This document shows, piece after piece, positions 55,401-64,000 of a DNA stretch of 64,000 bases. This DNA is from Bostrychus sinensis (taxonomy: Eukaryota > Chordata > Actinopteri > Gobiiformes > Eleotridae), in contig CM036244.1 of the NCBI GenBank assembly GCA_020698575.1, forward strand, positions 14,236,534 to 14,300,533, written 5' to 3'. Position 1 is the stretch's first letter. Each line of letters begins with the position of its first letter. Both the position numbers and the translations under genes were made by a program. The notes under the pieces were generated by a model. It was not told the origin of the DNA and did not search any database. It saw only the letters and a list, made by a program, of their open reading frames with translations.

Positions 55401-57239
55401 CCCTTCTGTTTCCATCCAGGTGCTGGGTCCTCTTCAACTCAACAGCCCTGCAGCAATGTTCCTGGATATTTTCAGATGCTTCATGATAAAAAGGAGGTAG
55501 GACCTGTCTGTTTTTAAGTGTTTTCAATTTCAATCCGAATTACTTTAATTTGGTCTTTTTCCAATGTGTTATTTTCCTTGTTTTTTGCCTTGTTCACATA
55601 CTATGGCCATTTATTTGTTAACATTGCTTTTCTCACTTGATGGCTTGCAATGGGCCTTCTTGAACTATTACCTTTAATTACAAGTTGATATGCTACACAA
55701 GTTCAGGCTGCTGAACTCTAGATGTGTGCCTTCTTTGCGGTGGAAACTATAAGCCTAATTAACAGTAAAAATCAAAACCTAGATGGCGATAACCCTCATT
55801 ATAGGTTTACGTACTAATTCTGTTGTAATTTAGTGTGGCTTTCTTCATGGAGGTTTAGTTTTCTAATGATCTGCAGAGATGGATGTCAGGTGATGGTAGG
55901 TGTTGTGTAGCACTGTGGCATTTGGGCTGTAGGCTGGAGAAGTGTGGGGGTTTCCTCTCAAGTGCTGCTGAGTCAGCTGTTTAGGGACCAAGGATATGAG
56001 CAAGAAGAGGCTGTAAGTAAAGGAGAAGGTCGATAAAAGGGGGTTGGGCAAAAAGTGGTGACACAACAAGGCTAGGGACCTGCAGACGAAAAATACCCCT
56101 TTGGTAAAATCTGGATGAAAAGGCAAATTTCACTCATGTTAAAAATAATAAGCACATCGCAAATATCGTTCCTTATTCAATAACATAAGAAATGAAGGGT
56201 TACAAATGCAATGTTTTTTTTTCTTTTCCTGAGCTATTAAAGGGTTACCAATTTATTTCTGTTGGAGGTCAGACAGACATATGCTATAGGGCTCTGCAAT
56301 TTACAATGTGTAGTTAAAGCTGTATGTTTGTGTTTTTATGTACATTCAATCTTTCGCAAAATCTTACCAAGTTTTAAATTTTAATGGAACCCATTTGCCA
56401 AATTTCCACATAGGAGCAAAAAGGACTTACTTTTTACAGCCGCCATTCATTCGACTTACCCAGCGTTAGGACAACATTTACTTATCTGTAGTCTGCAGTA
56501 TCCATCCAATACTCAGTTAGAGAGGTTAAAGCTAATCTGTGTCCCAAATGTGATCATCAGCAGCTCCTCACCAGAGTGGGCCAGTTAGATATTCTGTATG
56601 TGTCTATAAAAGTGCACTTCAGGTAAATGCAGGGTTTCCTCCGGGGCCGGCCCGCCCCCGCACATCCTGCACACGGCTTCTCTTTTTATTTCAATTCAGC
56701 ATTCAACATTTCGACATTTAAACACATTTCCTCAAGGCGCAGCATTGGGTTCAGACGAGAAGAACAGAAGAGACAAATCTGCATGGGGACCAGGCCTTTT
56801 GGGTAGTTGTTATCTAGCCTTACATTATAAAAACAACTTTTAGTTCAGCAAATATTATGGGACTGGCAATTGTTACAAGAGTGGTGTTTTTTTTCCAATG
56901 CATTTTTACAAGTGGGCAAAGTAAAAATGAGCTTATAGAGAGAAATACACTGCCTATTTTATTTCAGATTAAAGTAAAACAACAACTCATTCATTCATTC
57001 AAACAAATTCTTTTCTCTTAAACCTGCAATGTAATGTTGGTGGGCTATGATTTCCCATTCCTATTCCAGTGACATTTGACATGATAATTTCACATTGCCA
57101 ACACGTTCGGTCGCTAAATCTCTTCAGCTGAGTGGAATTGACAGTGTTGGGTGATTTGCTATCTGGCTGCACTGACATTTACACTGCCGTGGCTGAGGCT
57201 AAGCTAGGTGGAAGGCACAAACAAAGACCGCAGATCATT
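52481..57239. other. Long gene-free stretch
   Basis: I find no gene or RNA in 4.7 kb. 53250-53285 (GTTCCCCAGTGGGGCCCCCA) is a possible hAT scrap. A T19 run lies at 54543-54561. 54060-54330 looks single-copy, with homeodomain-like words (CCTAATTGC, CATTAATTGC) and a CAGCTG. The frames at 53252, 54463, 55134 and 55863 lack domains. Confidence 0.4.
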
Positions 57240-57570
57240 GTAAAGCATTGGGGATGTGTGGTGACATTATAGACAACAGCTGTGACAGATGTCATGGGGA
57301 ATGGGCTTGCTTTTTAGCCCCATCAATATCCATGCAGTGACAATAAATAATCCAAGAGTGAGTGTCCCAAACAGCTTTTCCCAATGTTTGCATTGAAGTG
57401 AAGTGAAGAAAACCATGTAACATGCCCTGACAAGAAAGCTGTGATTTAGTGCAGGGAACATGTCCAGTACCTTTAGCTGTAAGTACAATATTCAAATTTA
57501 ATCCGCTAGATGTGTGACATCTTTGGGGTGGAACCTATACACCAATCAGGCATAACATTATCACAGGTGA
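57240..57570. mobile_element. Tc1-like transposon fragment with terminal repeat
   Basis: TATACACCAATCAGGCATAA then CATTATCACAGG at 57536-57567 is the same terminus as at 41754. Upstream, GTTTGCATTGAAGTGAAG, GAAAACCATGTAACATGCCC and TGACAAGAAAGC (57387-57440) parallel 62310-62355, so both loci hold pieces of one family. Decayed coding, no frame. Confidence 0.5.
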
Positions 57571-58778
57571 ATTGAACAACACAAATTACCTCTTCATTAA
57601 AGTGCATATCAAAGTATTAATTATTAATTTAGCTTTCTCTCTGGAAACTGCTCCTTACCGCATATGACATAGATGAAGGGAGGAGTAGAACTTAACCTGG
57701 GTTTACAACTGGACTTGCTACTTGGATTGTGACTGCGGTCTCTATTTTCCCAGGAGATGGTGTGGGCTCAATAAATGCCCAGAACAAGCCTTGCAGCCAG
57801 GCTTTAGAGAGAGACCATGCTAACGTTAGCTCAGCAGGCTCGGACGGACAGACTCCTGTCCTCTGTGTGGGCTTCACAAACACAAAAAACTCTTACATAA
57901 AAGTGACAACCACTTTTGTTTTGCTTATTTAAATCTTTGATTTTACCATAACACTGTAAGCCGATTGTGATTCCCACAAACAGCACAGTCAGAGCCCCCC
58001 CACAATTTAATCGTCAGGAGGTCAATTTTGTGAACTGTCTACGACAGATTCAGTTATGATCCCCGGCCTTGAGACGAGCCTGTCCCAGGCTGGGACTGAG
58101 CGATGGGGAGGGAGGTGGACTGTGACGCTGTGACAGCGCCAATGATTTAAACTCTGGAACAAACTCTACATGAGAACTACAAGCTTCAGACGTGCTCATC
58201 TTCTAAAAGCTAAGTTTCTGTCCTGTTCAAAAGCGAGTATGAAGTGCACTGAATACACTTTGACAGCAGACAGGGGAGGAGTGAGTGAGGAGTCCAGGTC
58301 TCTTTATTTTGGGGGCACAGAGCCACAACTGCCTGTTGTGGCTAAAACAAGCAGCTTTGGCTAATAATGATAAAGCTATAAAAAAACAACAACAAACCAA
58401 ACACTGATTGGATATTAATCAAAATTATTGATTTGTTTTGATTTAGTGAGTAACATTAATTACTGTGTCTGAACACATTGGCTTTAGCAAAACTCACAAG
58501 AGCCCTGCGCTGTCCTCATTTATTCAGACCCAAAGCTCAATTTCTCTCCTGTGCCCATTGTTTCTTACTATATTGGCTGCTCTTGGTGTCTCTCAGGTTT
58601 GACAGACCCAGAATAAGCTGGTTGTGGTCCGTATTTTATTTGTGGAAATGAGATTATAACGTGTATAAATTTTAATATATTTGCACATCTGGCAAAGAAA
58701 TGGCTAATATCAAAGCAAGTTTGCACCCATTAGTAGTGAATGCATGTTAGTGAAAAAGTTTGTCTGAAACTGGGCGAT
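57571..58778. other. Intergenic DNA
   Basis: No gene. The small frames at 57692-57932 and 58170-58364 have no domains. Confidence 0.4.
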
Positions 58779-58815
58779 TGTGTGTGTGTGTGTGTGTGTG
58801 TGCGTGCGTGTGTGT
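58779..58815. repeat. (TG)n microsatellite
   Basis: 37 bp of TG with two GCG interruptions, followed 80 bp later by a T15 run at 58906-58920. Confidence 0.9.
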
Positions 58816-59255
58816 GAGAGTGAAATAACTGGTGCAGTTGTGTATGTACAGGTGTGCATGAATTAATTAGTGAGGGTATGTATGTATAGGTGTGTGAAAG
58901 GTTGGATTTTTTTTTTTTTTGCACGTTTTTAGAAATGGTGTATTTGAGAGACGAGATATGTTGTATTTGATGTACACTGCTCAAAAAAATAAAGGGAGCA
59001 CTTGACTCCAAGTCAATCACACTTCTGTGAAATCAAACTGTCCACTTAGGAAGCAACAGTGATTGACATCAATTTCACTGCTGTTGTGCAAATGGAATAA
59101 ACAACAGGTGGAAATTATAAGCAATTAGCAAGACACCTGCAATAAAGGAGTGGTGTTGCAGGAGGTGACCACAGACCACTTCTCAGGTCCTATGCTTTCT
59201 GGCTGATGTTTTGGTCACTTTTGAATGCTGGCAGTGCTTTCACTCTAGTGGTAGC

Positions 59256-59785
59256 ATGAGACGGAGTCTACAACCCACACAAGTGGCTCAGGTAGTGCAG
59301 CTCATCCAGGATGGCACATCAATGCGAGCTGTGGCAAGAAGGTTTGCTGTGTCTGTCGCAGGCAGGCCGCACAGCCCTCCATGTGCTCGCCAGAGGTAGC
59401 CTGACTGCCATTAGGTACCGAGATGAGATCCTCAGATCCTTGTGAGACCATATGCTGGTGCGGTTGGCCCTGGGTTCCTCCTAATGCAAGACAATGCTAG
59501 ACCTCATGTGGCTGGAGTGTGTCAGCAGTTCCTGCAAGACGAAGGCATTGATGCTATGGACTGGCCGCCCGTTCACCAGACCTGAATCCAACTGAGCACA
59601 TCTGGGACATCATGGCTCGCTCCATCCACCAATGCCATGTTGCACCACAGACTGTCCAGGAGTTGGATGCTTTAGTCCAGGTCTGGGAGGAGATCCCTCA
59701 GGAGACCATACGCCACCTCATGAGGAGCATGCCCAGGCATTGTAGGGAGGTCATACAGGCACGAGGAGGGCCCACACACTACTGA
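59256..59785 (+). pseudogene. Tc1-like transposase, deleted and frameshifted
   Basis: The start MRRSLQPTQVAQVVQLIQDG then TSMRAVARRFAVSV is the first helix-turn-helix of the paired-like DNA-binding domain. Directly after it the sequence jumps to AGRTALHVLARGSLTAIRYR then DEILRSL, in a different frame, so the second HTH and the first part of the DDE domain are deleted. Further on, QDNARPHVAGVCQQFLQDEG then IDAMDW is readable, carrying the second catalytic aspartate. One lost base then shifts the SPDLNPTEHIWD motif with the third acidic residue. The end matches RHCREVIQARGGPTHY and stops at 59783-59785. It cannot encode active transposase. Confidence 0.85.
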
Positions 59786-59991
59786 GCCTCATTTTGACTT
59801 GTTTTAAGGACATTACATCAAAGTTGGATCAGCCTGTAGTGTGTTTTTCCACTAATTTTGAGTGTGACTCCAAATCCAGAACTCCATGGGTTAATAAATT
59901 TGATTTCCATTGATAATTTTTGTGTGATTTTGTTGTCAGCACATTCAACTATGTAAAGAGCAAAGTATTTAATAAGAATATTTCATTCATT

Positions 59992-61158
59992 AAGATCTAT
60001 TTATTTATTTTATTTATGTATTTATTTAAAAGGGACAATGCACATTAATGAACACCAATAAAAAACATACATGTGTAAATGCGCCGAAGTTAGCGTACAG
60101 CTAATTTTCATTCGTAGTCCCTTGACATTTAAGACAGGACAAGACAAACAATTAAACAAAATTCAACAAGTCATAAAAATTTCACATTCCACAGGGTCTA
60201 AAGTGCCTATTTATAAAGTGTATATGTGGTTAAAGTGCATACAGTAATTTTAAAGTGCTGTAGTTCTCTAATAAATATAAAGTTAATTTAGTTTAAAGCC
60301 AGTTCGATCCACGTGTTGGTCGTCTCCTGCCGCTCAGAGACGACCAAGACACTGGAGTTTACAGAGTGCCCTTGGGTCCTAAAACATACATACATACATA
60401 TATACATATTTACATGACAGTGACAGTAAGATACAGCAACAGTATAGATTGCAGGGTGAATGTATGCGGTGCATGCCTACATACGTATATGTATGCATGC
60501 ACCACTCAACAACAACAGTAAAATATGAGTCTGTTCAGACAATCATGGTACATGCTACGTACATATATGTATCATGTAACATGAGGTCCGAACGTCTCTA
60601 ATGGGAGCAGTGTTGTTTAAATTTGAACCATTTTTTAAGGTGAGTTTTAAAGGTGGTATACATAGGAGATTCTCTTATTGTGTGAGGGATGTTGTTCCAG
60701 ATGTTACAGCCTCTTACTGAGAGGACTGACTGTGCGAAGGTGGTACGTCTGTAAGGAACCACACAATCACCTCTGCCCTGGTATTTCTGCCAGTGGTAGG
60801 TTTTTGTTTAATGAATTCTTGTAGTGGTGGTGGTGCGAGTCCATGGAGGATTTTGTATATTGTACAAGCATACTTAAAGTGTTTGAAATTTTCAAAGCTC
60901 AATAAATTATAGGCTTCAAGAATTTGACAGTGGTGATATGAAATTGTTTTTTAGCAAAGATTTTAAGTCCTCTTTTATACAGTGATTCAAACTGTTTAAG
61001 TGTGGTGTCGCTGGTAAGGGTCCAATTAGTGAAACAGTATTCGATATGTGAAAAGATCAAAGCATGCAGAAACATTCTTGCTGCCTTTAATGTCAATGAC
61101 TGTCTGATATGTCTGAAGTTGTGGAGATTGAATTTGATTGAATTGAATTGAAGATCTA
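59992..61158 (-). mobile_element. L2-like LINE 3' fragment inserted in the Tc1 element
   Basis: AAGATCTA occurs at 59992-59999 and 61151-61158, a perfect 8-bp target duplication. The minus strand encodes AARMFLHALIFSHIEYCFTN then TLKQFESLYKRGLKIF (61083-60960) and, after a break, NFKHFKYACTIYKILHGLAP then PPLQEFIKQK (60890-60800) and NTRAEVIVWFL. This is the C-terminal region typical of fish L2-like LINE ORF2 proteins. The 3'UTR runs to an A/T-rich (ATAAA)n tail at 60000-60030. The 5' truncation lies at 61150, where a TTGAATTGAATTG stretch adjoins the duplication. Confidence 0.8.
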
Positions 61159-61309
61159 GGATGTGTTATTTTAGTGTTCCCTTTATTTTCCCTTTATTTT
61201 TTTGAGCAGTGTATGAAGCATATTATAGCGTATTATGTTCTTTCATCCACTTACTCCAAACTCTGTTAGTATTTTTGTTATAACCTGGCACCATACATCT
61301 TTCCCGTTT

Positions 61310-61380
61310 TTGTAAGCCCATGTATTGTTGTGCACTGTCCCTGTGCAAATAAAAATCATACCATACCATTTTCCAGTTCA
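61310..61380 (+). repeat. Short LINE 3'-tail-like fragment
   Basis: GTTGTGCACTGTCCCTGTGC then AAATAAAAATCATACCATAC is the reverse complement of a sequence resembling 60021-60052 (TTTATTTAAAAGGGACAATG then CACATTAATG). It is therefore probably the 3' tip of a related LINE in the opposite orientation. Confidence 0.4.
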
Positions 61381-61599
61381 TCTCGTCCATGTATAAGTCA
61401 CGTACAGTAGTGTACAGGGGTAGATTGTTTACCTCTTGTGATGTCACAGCTCGCTGTTGCTCTCAACGCAGAAGTAAAATTTCTAACTCCAAACTAGAGG
61501 CTCTTAAAAATTACTTTTCATCAAAATCATAAATACTAAAATTGTACCTATGGTATGGTGAAATGGTTAGTTCAACCTGTCATATGCACTTTAATGCTC

Positions 61600-62420
61600 C
61601 TGTTAGTGGGTTTGATATACAATAGGCAGCAAGTGAACATTATGTCCTCAAAGCTAATGTGTTAGGAGCAGGAACAATGAGCAAGCACAATGATTTTAAT
61701 AAGTTTGACTTCCAATTCATGCTGGTGAGATAACTAGAGTGAATTGTGTGGTAAAAAATAGTACCTCTCATTGAAAATATTTGTAATGGGGAAGGACTTT
61801 CAGTAGAATACGAGGAGGTTATTGGATGAAGTGCCAGCTAACTGGTTTTGTAAATGTATAGCAGCATACATGTTGATAACAAGTATCACTAAAAGTGCTT
61901 GTTGCTGTCGGCAAACCTAACCCGACCCCTCAGGGCAATACTGCAACCACTGGCCCGGGCTGCCACTGGTGTGGACCCAAATAAATCAGTAAGAGCCTTA
62001 CAAAATGGATTTTGTGAGTTTGTAAAATTGACATCATGACAATCCAGCTTGCTGTGTAACTTAACCTTGTCCCACCAAACCATTCAATTTCATTATCCCA
62101 CTTTTAGTACTTTTTCAGGCGGTCACTCTATAAATGAGTGTGATGTGTTCCTGGTCTGCAGTGGTCAGAATCAAAAGCGAAGGTGATGAACATAAGCAAA
62201 GGTGTTTGGTCCAATTCAACAGATGAACTACTGTAGCTCAAATTGCTCATGAAGTTAATTTTAGCCTCATCAACCTTCGTACAATGACAATGAATAGCTT
62301 TTTCTGATGTTTGCATCGAATGAAGAAAATAATGTAACGTGCCCTGTCAAGAGTCTTAAAAGGTGCGATTTAGAGCCAGGAACATTGCCAGTGTTAATGT
62401 GTGGCAGACGAGAAAGATGT
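61600..62420 (+). mobile_element. Decayed Tc1-like transposon (GGCAGCAA family), scattered segments
   Basis: TACAATAGGCAGCAAGTGAA then CATTATGTCCTCAAAGCTAA (61617-61656) and GAGCAAGCACAATGATTTTA then ATAAGTTTGAC match the 5' coding region seen at 37054. 62150-62170 (TGGTCTGCAGTGGTCAGAAT) matches CCCGGTCTGCAGAGGTCAGT, and 62235-62265 (CTCAAATTGCTCATGAAGTT) fits the middle of the same transposase. Large diverged blocks intervene. No open frame. Confidence 0.5.
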
Positions 62421-64000
62421 GCTGGCCAAGAATCAAGCTAGGACACTTTCTCCTCCTCCTCCTATCCCTCTCTATAAAGAAATAAATAATCTTTGACGAG
62501 TGCCGACTGCCCATATCCATGGTGCAAAAAAACATAAAGGATTGTTTGAGTCTGGCATGCTAATCAGAGCAAGACACGACTCTTTAGAAAGGGCAAAAAC
62601 TACAAGGACGATGACTAAAATCATGTTTGTCCTGTCATTTTGATCCACTGTCCTACTTGCTTTGGTACATGTCGACGTGTGGGTTCTTGTGTGCATGTTT
62701 ATGAGCTGCAGAGGCTAATCAAACATGCAGACGTGGTCGGGGAGCTTCCACAGTCATCACTGAGATGTGAATCACTCAGATGACCACTGCGGGCAGAGGA
62801 AGAGGCAGAAAGGAGGGTGAAGCGGAGAAGCAAAGCAATTAAAGTGGGGTTGAATCTAAGGCAAGCCAGTGTAGGCAGGGAGCCAGACCGATAAATACAT
62901 ATAAGATGAGATTTGAACTGAGGAAAGTGCGTGAATGAAAAGTGACACCAGATAATTATTTTAAAAATTCCTGGGTTGAACAGCCAAGTTTGTTATTTTT
63001 AGGAGCTGCAGTTTGTTCAGTGTAGTAGCCATCTTGGATGTAGTCATTGCTCCATTAAGATAACACTTGTCCTGTGTCAGTCGTGGGGGGCTGGAGCCTA
63101 TTCCAACAGCTGTGGGATAAGAGGGGTATACTCTGTCATTAGTTAGATGAATAGACAAACACTGACAATCTTTACTTTACACCATTTCATCTCAACTTTC
63201 TCCAAAAACCCTACCACAAGTTTGAAAGCAGAACCATGCAGCTAGGCTTGTTTGATTTGCTGTTTTGGTCACATTTTGTCTCTACAGCGCTAACCCTACA
63301 ATTTGGAGTAAAGTAAATTGTTGACTGGTTGACTGTTGTGACCCCTCGCTTGGCATGACTCGTTTTCTCCTCCTTGTAGCCGTACAAAGGTTTTCTCTGC
63401 CTTTAGGCTGCTCTGCTATGATGAACATCTGCCCAATTTACACTGAATAGATTGCGTTCAAGTCAGTGCGTGAGCTTACACTGGCTGTGTTGCAGTACAT
63501 GTTCAGCAGTCCAGCAGAAATATTTTTGATGAATGCTGCAGCCTTCATCTAAAAAGTTGAATAGACCAAATCAAGGCAGACAAGAAGTCAGACATGTGAC
63601 CAGTGAAGAGAATCCAGTAAATTTTAAAATAAAAATGCATGTGCTCAAGCTCAACCACATTGCTGTAGGTTACGAATATTGTTAAACGGGAGTAAAAAAA
63701 AAATCATATACGTTGCATGCTTAACCATGGCAGAAGCACAAAAGTCATGGAAATAATCTCCACATTAACAGGGGATTGTGGCAAACGTGGCTTTTGTTTA
63801 CTTGCATGAACTCATGACTTCCAGAGTGAACTTGTGGTCTCTGCAACTCACTTTGTGTAAAATAGAGTCTGCAAGAACACCGTGTCAGAAATGTGCTGCA
63901 CATGCAATGTATTTAGAAATTAAATTGGAAATTGGGCGCAAGAAATAAAGTCGTCACTAGCTTGTTGTTCTGGCTAACTCTAGGGAAGATGAAGAAAGCT
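62421..64000. other. Intergenic DNA to the window edge
   Basis: No gene is supported. 62640-62960 and 63330-63540 look single-copy. The frames at 62472-62696 and 62961-63158 have no domain. Confidence 0.4.

Larger units (their letters stand above)
58975..61211 (+). mobile_element. Tc1-like transposon with internal deletion and LINE insertion
   Basis: The left end is CACTGCTCAAAAAAATAAAG (58975) preceded by TA. The right end, CCTTTATTTTTTTGAGCAGT then G (61211), is its reverse complement and is followed by TA. It holds a decayed transposase (59256-59785). A LINE fragment with an 8-bp duplication sits at 59992-61158. Subtracting that leaves about 1.08 kb, shorter than a complete Tc1-like element of about 1.6 kb, because the middle of the transposase is deleted. 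Confidence 0.9.

Overview
The window looks like a piece of a teleost fish chromosome. The one clear protein-coding gene encodes a D1-type dopamine receptor with fish-like sequence. Nearly everything else is AT-rich non-coding DNA carrying degenerate fish-type mobile elements (hAT-like and Tc1-like DNA transposons, foldback and TTAA-flanked MITE-like elements, LINE fragments, one Penelope-like fragment) and many micro- and minisatellites. There is no operon structure, no bacterial gene and no CRISPR array.

Layout. 1-7.5 kb: two hAT-like elements with imperfect 8-bp target duplications, hAT-like remnants tied to (TAG)n arrays, a 65-bp (AT)n tract and short repeat scraps. 7.55-9.7 kb: a 2.16-kb minisatellite with a unit of about 22 bp and visible higher-order structure. 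9.8-12.3 kb: dispersed-repeat fragments and microsatellites. 13.3-16.6 kb: the drd1 locus (plus strand), with a CpG-rich candidate promoter and first exon, a probable 5'UTR intron, a single coding exon at 14804-16199 and a polyadenylation signal at 16581. The coding exon carries a one-base insertion (GG at 15032-15033), so the receptor is split over two frames; everything else about it looks intact.

16.9-64 kb: a long gene-free stretch. It holds MITE-like elements, LINE fragments (27.1-29.1 kb; 60.0-61.15 kb inside a Tc1-like element) and a 21-bp minisatellite at 45.6-46.6 kb. The clearest structure is a three-level nest at 37.3-39.2 kb: a TTAA-type repeat is interrupted by a foldback MITE, which is itself interrupted by a 5'-truncated Penelope-like element flanked by a 10-bp duplication. 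A second copy of the TTAA-type repeat, at 42.8-44.0 kb, is interrupted by a different TIR element. Several AT-rich, homeodomain-site-rich single-copy stretches could be conserved regulatory elements, but this cannot be shown from one sequence.

How it fits together. drd1 is a single-gene transcription unit, and the rest is plausibly its intergenic regulatory neighbourhood mixed with transposon debris. All long reading frames outside drd1 that I examined are best explained by tandem repeats or by decayed mobile elements. I found no new multi-gene system. The leads most worth checking are the drd1 frameshift, the hierarchical minisatellite, the nested insertions and a hammerhead-ribozyme-like motif in the Penelope-like fragment.
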